64,000 bases of DNA. Origin: Marispirochaeta sp963667435 (GTDB lineage Bacteria > Spirochaetota > Spirochaetia > JC444 > Marispirochaetaceae). Each line of letters opens with the position of its first letter. Position 1 is the first letter of the stretch. Location of the stretch: assembly GCA_963667435.1 (NCBI GenBank), contig OY763414.1:372001-436000 (forward strand). Reading direction: 5' to 3'. The position numbers were made by a program, and so were the translations under genes. The notes beneath the pieces are model-generated. The model saw nothing but the letters and a program-made list of their open reading frames with translations, ran no database searches and was not told where the DNA came from. Shown here in pieces: positions 1 to 8,678 of this stretch.

Positions 1-1
1 T

Positions 2-136
2 TGGATGCGCGGATCGGGTACCGAACCGGTGTTCCGTGTTATGGCGGATATTGCCTCCACAGAACCCGGAATGGAAGAGCTCCTGATTGCCTGGCACAGA
101 CAAATACTTGCAGAAGCAGATAATTTTACGGATTAA
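2..136 (+). CDS. phosphoglucomutase/phosphomannomutase family, C-terminal fragment
   Basis: Only the last 44 codons are in the window; the reading frame is open from the left edge to a TAA stop. The residues RGSGTEPVFRVMADI match the phosphate-binding loop of the C-terminal domain of alpha-D-phosphohexomutases (usual form RxSGTEPxxRV). The family interconverts hexose 1- and 6-phosphates. The 3' end overlaps the trpS stop on the other strand by four bases, so the two genes converge. The exact sugar specificity cannot be read from this fragment. Confidence 0.75.
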   Translation, partial: WMRGSGTEPVFRVMADIASTEPGMEELLIAWHRQILAEADNFTD

Positions 137-1131
137 ACTATTCCTATAGCTTTTCGCAGTCGCTGTATTGTGCCTGCGGCAATTTCCCGAGCCTGTTCAG
201 CACCCTTTGCCAGAATAGAATCGATTAAAGACGTATCCGCCATAAGTGCTTCATATTTTTCCCGGTAGGGACCTATTTCACGATCCATACATTCATAAAG
301 TTCCTGCTTGGCTTCACCCCAACCCATGCCTCCGGCACGGTAACGCTTTGCAAGAGCTTTCTGTTCCTCTTCCCCAGCAAAAAGTCTGTACAGATTAAAC
401 ACATTGCAGGTTTCAGGATCTTTCGGTTCTTCAACTCCCTGAGAATTGGTGACCACCTTCATAATAGTCTTACGCAGTTTTTTAGCAGGAAGAAAAAGCG
501 GAATGGTATTGTTGTAGCTCTTGCTCATTTTTCGTCCGTCCATTCCGGGAATTATCTGGGTTGTCTCATTTATTAACGGTTCAGGAATTACCAAAAGCTC
601 CTCTCCGTAATTACTGTTGATTGCCTGGGCAATATCTGCGGTCATTTCTATATGCTGTTTCTGATCTTTGCCTACGGGAACAACATTACTGTTAAAAAGC
701 AGAATATCTGCGGCCATCAGTACAGGATAGGTATAAAGTCCCATGTTTATCCCTTTATCAGGATCCTTCCCTGCCCGTTTATTATCCTCGCTTACCGCTT
801 TATATGCATGAGCTCGATTCATCAAGCCTTTACTGGTAAACGCCATAAGAATTGTAGAAAGTTCAAAGGTTTCCGGAACAGAGGACTGCTTGTATACAAG
901 TGATTTTTCTGGATCAAGTCCGCATGCAAGCCAGGTAGCTGCAACCTGATAGGTCTGATCCTTGAGTTTCTGCGGATCCCTTTCACTGTTCAGGGCATGA
1001 TAATCTGCAATAAAATATCGAGTTTTGTACTCCTTGACCATCTGCAGTGCAGGCTTTATTGCCCCGAAGTAGTTTCCGATATGAGGTGTTCCTGTCGGCT
1101 TGATGCCGGTAAGTGAAATTTTAGTATCCAT
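133..1131 (-). CDS. trpS: tryptophanyl-tRNA synthetase
   Basis: Class I aminoacyl-tRNA synthetase that charges tRNA-Trp. The 332-residue length is normal for bacterial TrpRS. The first class I signature is seen as PHIGN (residues 16-20) and the second as KMSKS (201-205) after GMDGR. The segment GLYTYPVLMAADIL (131-144) is also typical of the family. It lies 67 bases after the AI-2E permease gene on the same strand, so the two may be cotranscribed. No strong Shine-Dalgarno sequence is visible before the ATG. A purine-rich GGGAG lies about 14 bases upstream. The convergent neighbour overlaps its stop codon. Confidence 0.97.
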   Translation of the reverse strand: MDTKISLTGIKPTGTPHIGNYFGAIKPALQMVKEYKTRYFIADYHALNSERDPQKLKDQTYQVAATWLACGLDPEKSLVYKQSSVPETFELSTILMAFTSKGLMNRAHAYKAVSEDNKRAGKDPDKGINMGLYTYPVLMAADILLFNSNVVPVGKDQKQHIEMTADIAQAINSNYGEELLVIPEPLINETTQIIPGMDGRKMSKSYNNTIPLFLPAKKLRKTIMKVVTNSQGVEEPKDPETCNVFNLYRLFAGEEEQKALAKRYRAGGMGWGEAKQELYECMDREIGPYREKYEALMADTSLIDSILAKGAEQAREIAAGTIQRLRKAIGIV

Positions 1132-1198
1132 ACTGCTTTGAGGGACTCCCTGATAATATTTGTGAATTGTCCTACTATACCCGGATGGTAGTGCAACC

Positions 1199-2293
1199 TC
1201 AAGTACTATCCGGTCCCGGGGCAGAACTGCGAATCAGTTTCCGAAGAGCTCTGCGACTTTCGCGGATCTCTTTTCCAGACCCCATAAGAATTGCTACAGC
1301 TTTCAGGCTGGGAATGTTTTCACAAACAATTTTTATAATGGCCATTATCGGTACTGCCAGAAACATACCCACCACGCCCCACAGCCAGCCCCAGATAAGC
1401 AGAGCAACCAGTATAAGGAATGGACTGAGATTAAGCCTTCTTCCCTGTAGATGCGGGTCAAGAATATTGCCCAGAGTAACCTGAATTGCAATTACTGAAC
1501 CGGCAACAATAATAATAGGCTTAGGTTCAGGATAAAACTGGAGAAATGACATGAGAATAATAACAAATACAATAAAAGCAGAGCCGAGATTGGGAATGAA
1601 GTTAAGAAAAAATGCAAAAGATGCCCACAATATTGGAAAATCAAGGCCTATAATAACCAGTGAGATATAAATGAGAGTGCCTGTTGCCAGGCTTATCACA
1701 AACTTCACCGACAGATATCTGCCTATCTGGTCATTAATATGCCGCATTACCAAGTAAATCCTGTCAGACATACTGATATGAAAAGCCTGACGAATCTTGG
1801 ACTGAAAGCGGTCTTTTTCCATAAGCATGAATACTAGAAATAGAGTGATAATCAGAAGATTGCTCACTACTCCCATTATGCTGTTGGAAACAGATAGCAG
1901 TGAGCTCTGAAGTGTCCGGCTCCAGTCTATCTCCTTGATAACTCCCGGGTTTATGGAAAAACGTTCAAACAGTGTTTTTGATATCTCCATTATCAGGGTT
2001 GTCATTCTGGCCTGATACTTGGGGAGCTGTGTAATGAAGGATTTTATGGAAGTATACATAAACAGGCCGAGAAGATAGAAAACACCGGAAAATATAAGAA
2101 TTACAATAATAATAGACAGAATCCTGGGGACTCTCATCCGCTCCAGCAAATCAACAAAGGGAGAGAAAACAAAGAAGAGCAGAATAGCAATGGCCAAAGG
2201 CATTAAAGCTACCTGAGCAATCTTCAGAACCGCAAGAATGAGTATTATAGAAATGATCCCGGTAAACAGGGCGGTCAATTTGTCTGTCGACAT
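1199..2293 (-). CDS. AI-2E family transporter (PerM/YdiK-like permease)
   Basis: Polytopic membrane protein of the AI-2E/UPF0118 family. It has two hydrophobic segments near the N terminus, a long soluble region and a block of helices in the second half. The segment ILDPHLQGRRLNLSPF near the C terminus is a family hallmark. Members are proposed exporters of signals or of Na+/Li+ against protons; the substrate here is unknown. I start it at MSTDKL (365 residues), not at the upstream in-frame ATG at 2371. The upstream stretch is hydrophilic, has no Shine-Dalgarno and overlaps the RBS region of the divergent gene. A TATACT hexamer lies just before the chosen ATG, so the message may be nearly leaderless. 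Confidence 0.88.
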   Translation of the reverse strand: MSTDKLTALFTGIISIILILAVLKIAQVALMPLAIAILLFFVFSPFVDLLERMRVPRILSIIIVILIFSGVFYLLGLFMYTSIKSFITQLPKYQARMTTLIMEISKTLFERFSINPGVIKEIDWSRTLQSSLLSVSNSIMGVVSNLLIITLFLVFMLMEKDRFQSKIRQAFHISMSDRIYLVMRHINDQIGRYLSVKFVISLATGTLIYISLVIIGLDFPILWASFAFFLNFIPNLGSAFIVFVIILMSFLQFYPEPKPIIIVAGSVIAIQVTLGNILDPHLQGRRLNLSPFLILVALLIWGWLWGVVGMFLAVPIMAIIKIVCENIPSLKAVAILMGSGKEIRESRRALRKLIRSSAPGPDST

Positions 2294-2395
2294 GCTGGTA
2301 TTAGTATAGCAAATCGGCTTCACATAAGCGAGTACTTGTTTTACTCCTCTTAAAAATGTATTTTTCCCCAAGCAGAAACTAAATGAGGTGTAAAC

Positions 2396-2887
2396 ATGGC
2401 AAAATCTATTGATGCAGCAGCATTCATTGCAAATAACGCGGCGGTTACCGGCGACGTCTCTCTTGGCAAGGATTGTTCCGTCTGGTATGGAGCATCACTC
2501 CGCGGAGACCTTGCTCCCGTGACCATCGGTGCAGAGTCAAACATTCAGGATAACGCATCCGTACATGTAGATACAAACACACCGACGATAGTGGGAAACG
2601 GTGTAACTGTTGGACATAATGCAATCCTCCACGGTTGCACTGTGGAAGATAATTGTCTGATAGGGATGGGGGCCATTGTCCTTAACCGTGCTGTGGTGGG
2701 TGAAGGCTCAGTCATTGGAGCAGGGGCCTTAATTACAGAAGGGAAGATTATCCCTCCCCGTTCTCTTGCGGTAGGATCACCGGCAAAAGTAATTCGTCAG
2801 ATTGACGATGAAAACCTGGCAAAGGTTAAAAAAAACGCCGGGCATTATATCGAGCTTGCCCGGCGTCATAAAAATAGCGAGTTCTGA
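2396..2887 (+). CDS. gamma-carbonic anhydrase family protein (YrdA/PaaY-like)
   Basis: A 163-residue left-handed beta-helix protein built from hexapeptide repeats, visible as I/V-G-x-x-x-x units through the chain. Candidate zinc ligands are the histidines in SVHVD, VGHNAI and ILHGC, the spacing expected for gamma-class carbonic anhydrases. Many YrdA-type members have weak or no measured hydratase activity, so enzymatic function is inferred. GAGGTG stands 5 bases before the ATG. The last 20 codons carry, on the opposite strand, the terminator of the convergent carboxylase gene, and only three bases separate the two stop codons. Confidence 0.9.
   Translation: MAKSIDAAAFIANNAAVTGDVSLGKDCSVWYGASLRGDLAPVTIGAESNIQDNASVHVDTNTPTIVGNGVTVGHNAILHGCTVEDNCLIGMGAIVLNRAVVGEGSVIGAGALITEGKIIPPRSLAVGSPAKVIRQIDDENLAKVKKNAGHYIELARRHKNSEF
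2828..2866 (-). terminator. intrinsic terminator of the carboxylase gene, inside the neighbouring ORF
   Basis: Read on the minus strand, a 9-bp perfect stem (arms at 2858-2866 and 2835-2843, ACGCCGGGC with GCCCGGCGT) and a 14-base loop are followed by eight T residues (2835-2828). This is a textbook rho-independent terminator for the minus-strand carboxylase gene that ends at 2891. It lies wholly within the 3' coding part of the gamma-carbonic anhydrase gene on the plus strand. Confidence 0.88.
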
Positions 2888-2890
2888 GAC

Positions 2891-5800
2891 TTATGGTTTT
2901 TTGCCGGACGAGCGCTGCATGCCCCTTCTAACTGCATCAATCAGGTAGGGGCGCATTTTTGCAGGGTTAATAATATTGTCAATTGAACCGACTTCCCGGG
3001 CTCTTCCGACACTGTGAATTGAGTCAAACTCAGCCCCCAGAGCAGTCTGATATTCATTATAGACTGTCTGATAAAGCATCTCAAATTCCTTGTAGGTGCA
3101 TTCACCGCTTTTCAGCCTGCCACGTTCTTTCTGTACACGGATATCTTCCTCAGTCTTTTTCTTCACAACCTTTGGGAATACAACCGCAGCAGCAGGTGCT
3201 CCGCCGATTACCGATGCAAATGAGCCTTCAAGAGCCGCCACCTCAAGTGACGGGTTGAGTTTCTTGGAGAATACAACATAGGCTCCACCATGATATCGGG
3301 CGGTCACCAGAAAAACGAGGGGACCCTTAAAATTGACCACAGCCCTGCCAATCTCTGCACCATATTCAAGCTGCAGTCTTCGCAAAGATTCGGGCGACCC
3401 GTCAAAGCCTGAAAGGTTGGCGATAATAACTGCAGGCAGCCTTCCCGAGAATGCATTGATACCCCTGGCGACCTTTTTGGAAGACTGAGGATAAAGGGTT
3501 CCTCCACTCCATGTATCCGGCCCATCCGGCGGTACAGCCCCTATACGGGAAAAACTTCGGCTTTCAATTCCGATCATTCCAACAGCCTGACCGCCCAGTC
3601 TTGTTTCCCAGACCAGTGCCGTATCTCCGTTTTCCAGGTTGCGCCAGCGCTCAAGTATCTCCCCGTCTCGGTCAACCAGCGACCGCATTACCTGCCTCAT
3701 ATCGAAGGGCTTTTTCCTGTCAGGGTTGTTTTCAAGACTGAAAATATCTCCGATTTTTTCAAAACCCTGTCCCAGGGTATCGGTATAGGCGGTTAAAGTC
3801 ACATCCCTGTCATCCGGATCTGAACTTGACTGCAGGCGTGGAAAATCTTCTCCCGGGACTACATAGCTTGCCCTGTAATGCTGAAAAAGAACAGCGTAAG
3901 CCTCTGCAATATTTGCAACCCGTATCTGCGCCTGGCCATTGGGCAGCATAATCTTCTCGGCACCGCCGATATCAATATTTGTCTCACCTGAAACACTTCC
4001 TGAGAAATCAAGTGCCCTTTTTCCGGTCAGAAGCATGGAGGCATCATCTGTCATAAGCAGCAGCCCACGGGTGTGCATCAGCATAGTTGATTCTGCGTCC
4101 CAGTAAGATTGTGCGCCTACATTGATAGACTGAACAATAATATTTATCTCTCCGCCACCCTGAGTGAATTCAATAATTTTTTTAAGAGTTGCAGCAGTCC
4201 AGTCAAGGTTTTCCGTACCGGAATCCATGGTTATCTTGGCCCCTGAAGAAACAGGTATCCACTCTACAGGAATCTGTTCACGCTCTGCCATATCAATGGC
4301 TGCGTTTATTCTGCGGCACTCACCTTCAGCAAGACTCCCAAGGTCGCCGGTGGGATCTGATAGAATAAGCATACGACGGTATTCTATACCGCTTACAGAA
4401 TCAGTGTTGCTGATACGGCCAATAACTACATTGCTGCTGTTATTACCTGGCTCCCGCCCTTTTACCGAGAAGATAGAAGTTTCGCCATTTTTGTCCACTT
4501 CGATGTCAAACTCTTCAAACTCTCCCCGGGGTACTCCCTGCTGAAGTGGAAAACCTGCATGGGTCAACATTTTTAACAGCTCATAAGGATATATCTGATT
4601 CCTCTGACGGGCACGAACAACCTTTGTACCATAAGCATCCAGAGTTGTAAGTGGTACGCTAGACGGTTTGCGGCTGCGCAGAGTAAACTGATCCTGTGTA
4701 AGATTGTGGAAAATAAGCTCGTGCTCCCTGATGGTCTCTTCCCGCCAGCGTTTTCGTCTGGTATAGACAACCATTTTTTCAAGACCGAGGCCGACAGTCC
4801 GGGGAACAAGATTAAGCCCGAAATCTCGCAGCTGCTTCAGTTTTAGCCCGAGAAGAGACCGGTTGTAAATTATAATCCGGTTCCATTGGAGCCTGAATCG
4901 ATACCCCTGCTGAACAGCCCGCATAGCCGATACTGCTTCCATGAAAACCTGCTCAAACCTCACCATACGTGTAAGATCGCTCATAGAGCTTAATTCAGGA
5001 TCTGTTTCCGAAGTTGAGGCAAGAGCAAAAAGACGCACATCTTTTGCATTTTCCCTGGCAGTACCTTCCAATACACTGACATTCTCTGTTTTTGAAACTA
5101 GTTTCAGATGAAAGCCTTTGAGTCGTTCGACCCTGAGCTCCCGGTATTCGAGGGGAGAAAAGGAGAAAGCCGTATCCCATACAGTCCACTCCCCGTTCAC
5201 ATTGTGAAAAGTCCTGTAATAGGGGTAATCTTTTTTACCGTAAATACCTATGGACATAAAACTGCATGATACAGGATTTATTTGCTGTATTGTCTTTTCC
5301 GGATCAGCATCATAAGTCAGCAGCAGAATAAACTCGCATTTTTCACTTTGGTATTTTTTTGCTGCTTCATTTACCAGCAAAGCGGGATCAACTTTTTCAT
5401 CACCTATTATAAGTACCGAGGCGACTGGATCATCTTTGAATGCAGCAGCAGCCCCTGATGCATTGCCGGGCAGGTTCAGAATTTCTATTGAGGAAATATC
5501 GCGGTCACGGTTCAGATATCTGGTTACAATCTGGGTCAGGATATCTGAATTGATACTGCTGTCTTCAGACTTCTCCGCCTGAAGAAGATCAACGAGCACA
5601 GCCGGAGGCAACTCTAGAATAGCATCGATCTTCTGATCAAGATTTTCAATGCATCCGCTGCAGCTTTCCTTTATAAGAATACCTACAGATTTACGTTGCT
5701 TATCTCTCTGCTGTGACAGGTGAGCCTTGTCTAAAAGTATATACCTGGCATGCAGAGCAGCATCAGCAAGATTCGGATTGTTTACTATGCTGATACGTAC

Positions 5801-8404
5801 GATTTCATTTACCAGAAGAGGGAAACTCTCATTCAGAACGGAGTCGTCTACCGCTTCTTCCAGAAAAAGAAGAAGTTCACGTGCTGCGGAAGCCTTTCCC
5901 TTTATTGCATTGTGGGAACGATAGATATGAAATAGCAGTTGATCAACATCATCGTTTATACCGGCCTTGCGGTAATTTTCTATTACCCTGTCCATAGCCT
6001 GTATAAAAGGTGCAGGCAGGCCTTTTTCCCTGTCGGTTTTTCTTAATGCGTAATGGGTAAGCAGCTCGGTAAAGCTGTGTGGTCTGCCCCCGCCTGTACC
6101 GTCATCTATTTCACTACTGCTGAAAAGAGCCTCAACCGCGCAAAACTTTTCAATTGCTTTACCGGTAAGATCCATCAGGCGCTGTCTGAAGTCATCAGAA
6201 TTTGTCTGGATCGCCCTCAGCCGATTAATTATCTGAACAGGGGCATCTCCGGTATCAAATCCGAGAAAAAGTGCTCTGATTTCGTGGATAATACGCTGCC
6301 ACACCTGTTCTTCATCTGCTGCAGCTTCGGTGAAGACTACCCTTTTCTCCTTCACAGCTTCCGCTGCTTCCGTCTTATCAGACTCCTCCTCTTCCAGACG
6401 GATAAGAGACTGGCCTGCAGCTACCTGAGAACCTGGTCCTGCAAGTATTTCTGCAATCACACCATCACCGGGTGCCTCTATCAGCATCTCCATCTTCATG
6501 GCTTCAAGAACAAGAAGCACATCGCCTTTACTGACTGTGTCTCCGGTTTTTACCGGAATCTGAAGGATAATCGCAGGGGACGGTGATTTAACATAGCCCC
6601 TGGATTCCTGCTCAAGCAGAAATGGGGCTCCATTAATTTCACACTGAAGTGCATCGCCCCGGTGTACCAGAAGGAACCGGTAACGCTTGTTATTATAAGA
6701 AAGAACACCCTCTTCTTCAGAAGAGCAGCGGTAATGGCAGACTATGAACTGGCCATCCACACCAATATGGTACCGTTCCCCGCCTACATGATAAACTTCC
6801 AGCTGGTAAGAAGTACCGCCTAAAGTAAGGCTGACTTCCTGGGGTGTATTTTTCGGCATGGTCCGCGGCTTACCCACACTGGAAAGATCATACAGGAAGT
6901 TAACCCTGCTTTCGTCTACCTGTTTCCTTGCAACTGTAACAGCACCTGTAATGAGAGCGGCTCTGAATGCCTCATCTGGGGGGCTGCTTATACCCCGCTG
7001 CAGAAGTTCGGCAACATAGCCGGTGGATACTCCTCCGCCTATAATCTCCTTCTGGTCCAGAAGCTGACGAAGGAATGAGCGGTTGGTTGTACCATTCTCG
7101 ATCCGGATTGTACATTCATCGAGAGCCCGCTTCAGCCGGGCCATGGCTTCCTGTCGGTTTCTTCCCCGGGCAATTATTTTAGCAACCATTGAATCGAACT
7201 CAGGGGGAATCTCCGCACCTGTTTCAATGCCCGAGTCAACCCTTATACCCGGACCCGCCGGAGGTCTGAACAGATCTACACCGCCCGGTGCGGGAGAAAA
7301 TTCCCTGCCTGGATCTTCTGCATTGAGACGAACCTCCATGACATGCCCCCGGGGGAATGCATCCTGAAGGTTTACTTCCATTCCGGCTGCGACTTCAATC
7401 TGACCAGTAACCAGATCAATACCGTACAGTTCTTCAGTTATAGGATGTTCTACCTGAAGTCTGGTGTTTACTTCCATAAAAAAGTATCGGTCTGAATCCA
7501 GGTCGTAAAGGTATTCCACAGTACCGGCACCCGCATAATCTGCAGCCTTAATAAGTCTTGCAGCCGCATCCTGCATGGCAATTATCGTCTCCTCAGGAAG
7601 ACCCGGAGGTGGTGTTTCTTCTATTATCTTCTGGTTTCTCCGCTGCACTGAACAATCCCGTACACCGAAGGTATTAACATTTCCATGGCTGTCTGCAAGA
7701 ACCTGTACCTCAAGATGCCGTCCCCGCTGAACAAGATGCTCAATAAAGACTGTTCTGGTACCGGTGATTCTGAGCGTCTCATCCACTGCAGAATTGTACT
7801 GTGCTTTCAGTTCTTCTGGAGTCAATACAAACCGGATGCCTCTGCCGCCCCCGGCGTTTGAAGCTTTAACGATCACCGGATATCCGATACTGTTGGAAAC
7901 CTTTTCAGCTTCCTCTATTGTTTCTACCGGACCTTTACTCCAGGGAAGAATAGGAACATCCGCTGATTCAGCGAGATCCTTGGCTGCAATCTTGTCGCCA
8001 AGAAGCGCCATCGCCCTGCTGGATGGCCCGAGAAAGACAAAACCCCTGGCTTCGGTCTTCTCAGCGAAAACAGCGTCCTCAGAGACAAAACCCCAGCCTA
8101 CCCACAGAGCATCACATTTCCCTTTTTCAAGGGCGGTAATTATCAGTTCATGATCCAGATAGGGTGTAGACACCGTCCCTGGAAACCCTGGTAAATCTTC
8201 AAAACATACCCGGTCATCCGCATTCTTTACAAAAGGTGCCTGTTCCTCTTTTGCAATATAAATAGCCACAGCCTCAATACTGGTGCCATAGCGGGAATTA
8301 TACTCCCTCACTCCTCGGATAAAGCGTAAAGCAGCTTCACCACGATTTACTATTCCTATTCGGGAATTTGTTTTCAAAACTGGAAGTGCAGTTTGGGGTG
8401 CCAA
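2891..8404 (-). CDS. single-chain biotin-dependent acyl-CoA carboxylase (BC-BCCP-CT fusion)
   Basis: An 1837-residue enzyme that should make malonyl-CoA (or propionyl-derived methylmalonyl-CoA) from acyl-CoA, bicarbonate and ATP. Biotin carboxylase is residues 1 to about 450, with the ATP loop KASNAGGGRGI (180-190) and EVNTRLQVEHP (311-321). Biotin carboxyl carrier is about 610-680, with EAMKMEM and biotinyl Lys637. A long central region follows, then a carboxyltransferase half that ends near GGAPAAAVVF (about 1730). This order is that of eukaryotic acetyl-CoA carboxylase, whereas most bacteria have separate AccA-D. The start is TTG with GGAGG seven bases upstream; no in-frame ATG fits. The gene is divergent from the fatty acid synthesis operon, which points to malonyl-CoA supply. 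Acetyl versus propionyl specificity cannot be read directly. Confidence 0.93.
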   Translation of the reverse strand: MAPQTALPVLKTNSRIGIVNRGEAALRFIRGVREYNSRYGTSIEAVAIYIAKEEQAPFVKNADDRVCFEDLPGFPGTVSTPYLDHELIITALEKGKCDALWVGWGFVSEDAVFAEKTEARGFVFLGPSSRAMALLGDKIAAKDLAESADVPILPWSKGPVETIEEAEKVSNSIGYPVIVKASNAGGGRGIRFVLTPEELKAQYNSAVDETLRITGTRTVFIEHLVQRGRHLEVQVLADSHGNVNTFGVRDCSVQRRNQKIIEETPPPGLPEETIIAMQDAAARLIKAADYAGAGTVEYLYDLDSDRYFFMEVNTRLQVEHPITEELYGIDLVTGQIEVAAGMEVNLQDAFPRGHVMEVRLNAEDPGREFSPAPGGVDLFRPPAGPGIRVDSGIETGAEIPPEFDSMVAKIIARGRNRQEAMARLKRALDECTIRIENGTTNRSFLRQLLDQKEIIGGGVSTGYVAELLQRGISSPPDEAFRAALITGAVTVARKQVDESRVNFLYDLSSVGKPRTMPKNTPQEVSLTLGGTSYQLEVYHVGGERYHIGVDGQFIVCHYRCSSEEEGVLSYNNKRYRFLLVHRGDALQCEINGAPFLLEQESRGYVKSPSPAIILQIPVKTGDTVSKGDVLLVLEAMKMEMLIEAPGDGVIAEILAGPGSQVAAGQSLIRLEEEESDKTEAAEAVKEKRVVFTEAAADEEQVWQRIIHEIRALFLGFDTGDAPVQIINRLRAIQTNSDDFRQRLMDLTGKAIEKFCAVEALFSSSEIDDGTGGGRPHSFTELLTHYALRKTDREKGLPAPFIQAMDRVIENYRKAGINDDVDQLLFHIYRSHNAIKGKASAARELLLFLEEAVDDSVLNESFPLLVNEIVRISIVNNPNLADAALHARYILLDKAHLSQQRDKQRKSVGILIKESCSGCIENLDQKIDAILELPPAVLVDLLQAEKSEDSSINSDILTQIVTRYLNRDRDISSIEILNLPGNASGAAAAFKDDPVASVLIIGDEKVDPALLVNEAAKKYQSEKCEFILLLTYDADPEKTIQQINPVSCSFMSIGIYGKKDYPYYRTFHNVNGEWTVWDTAFSFSPLEYRELRVERLKGFHLKLVSKTENVSVLEGTARENAKDVRLFALASTSETDPELSSMSDLTRMVRFEQVFMEAVSAMRAVQQGYRFRLQWNRIIIYNRSLLGLKLKQLRDFGLNLVPRTVGLGLEKMVVYTRRKRWREETIREHELIFHNLTQDQFTLRSRKPSSVPLTTLDAYGTKVVRARQRNQIYPYELLKMLTHAGFPLQQGVPRGEFEEFDIEVDKNGETSIFSVKGREPGNNSSNVVIGRISNTDSVSGIEYRRMLILSDPTGDLGSLAEGECRRINAAIDMAEREQIPVEWIPVSSGAKITMDSGTENLDWTAATLKKIIEFTQGGGEINIIVQSINVGAQSYWDAESTMLMHTRGLLLMTDDASMLLTGKRALDFSGSVSGETNIDIGGAEKIMLPNGQAQIRVANIAEAYAVLFQHYRASYVVPGEDFPRLQSSSDPDDRDVTLTAYTDTLGQGFEKIGDIFSLENNPDRKKPFDMRQVMRSLVDRDGEILERWRNLENGDTALVWETRLGGQAVGMIGIESRSFSRIGAVPPDGPDTWSGGTLYPQSSKKVARGINAFSGRLPAVIIANLSGFDGSPESLRRLQLEYGAEIGRAVVNFKGPLVFLVTARYHGGAYVVFSKKLNPSLEVAALEGSFASVIGGAPAAAVVFPKVVKKKTEEDIRVQKERGRLKSGECTYKEFEMLYQTVYNEYQTALGAEFDSIHSVGRAREVGSIDNIINPAKMRPYLIDAVRRGMQRSSGKKP

Positions 8405-8469
8405 AGGGTCGCCTCCTCATGCAGCGTTGTGTCGGCCGCTGGCCGCATTGAATGAAAAAAGATCAAACG

Positions 8470-8498
8470 AGTATACCTATTCTACACGGCATGGTGAA
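8470..8498 (-). promoter_or_regulatory. predicted promoter of the carboxylase gene
   Basis: On the minus strand, TTCACC (-35, 8498-8493) and TATACT (-10, 8475-8470) are separated by 17 bases. This places the transcript start near 8463 and gives a leader of about 60 bases before the TTG start and its GGAGG. The match is by eye to the sigma70 consensus (4/6 and 5/6). Confidence 0.45.
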
Positions 8499-8557
8499 GG
8501 CCCAGCAATAGGCAATTTTCTATGAAAAAGAGACTATTTTTTTATGATATTGGAGTT

Positions 8558-8617
8558 TTTAGACATAAGCGATGTATATTACAATACTCTCGACTTGACT
8601 TAATACTTGATTCTTGA
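8558..8617 (+). promoter_or_regulatory. predicted promoter of the fab operon with CTTGA repeats at the start site
   Basis: TTTAGA (8558-8563) and TACAAT (8580-8585) are 16 bases apart and face the fabH operon. Directly downstream, where transcription would begin, CTTGA occurs three times (8594, 8606, 8613). The last two lie inside a gapped palindrome with TACT and AGTA ends (8604-8620). A repressor site here would control lipid synthesis genes, but the cognate regulator is unknown and the assignment is inference. Confidence 0.35.
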
Positions 8618-8678
8618 GTACACAGACATAATCCGTTTAACCTTTAAGGTTCACAGGTGCTTATTTTTTGGAGGATGG

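Noticed and set aside
1181..1213. Hairpin CCGGAT/ATCCGG over the AI-2E permease stop codon, ahead of trpS
   Set aside because: There is one mismatch in the stem and no T tract on either strand, so it is not a convincing terminator; no T-box features are present either.
4164..4544. Plus-strand open frame of 126 codons inside the carboxylase gene, and similar long frames on the opposite strand of other genes
   Set aside because: These are shadows of conserved coding sequence; they have no ribosome sites and no recognisable domains.
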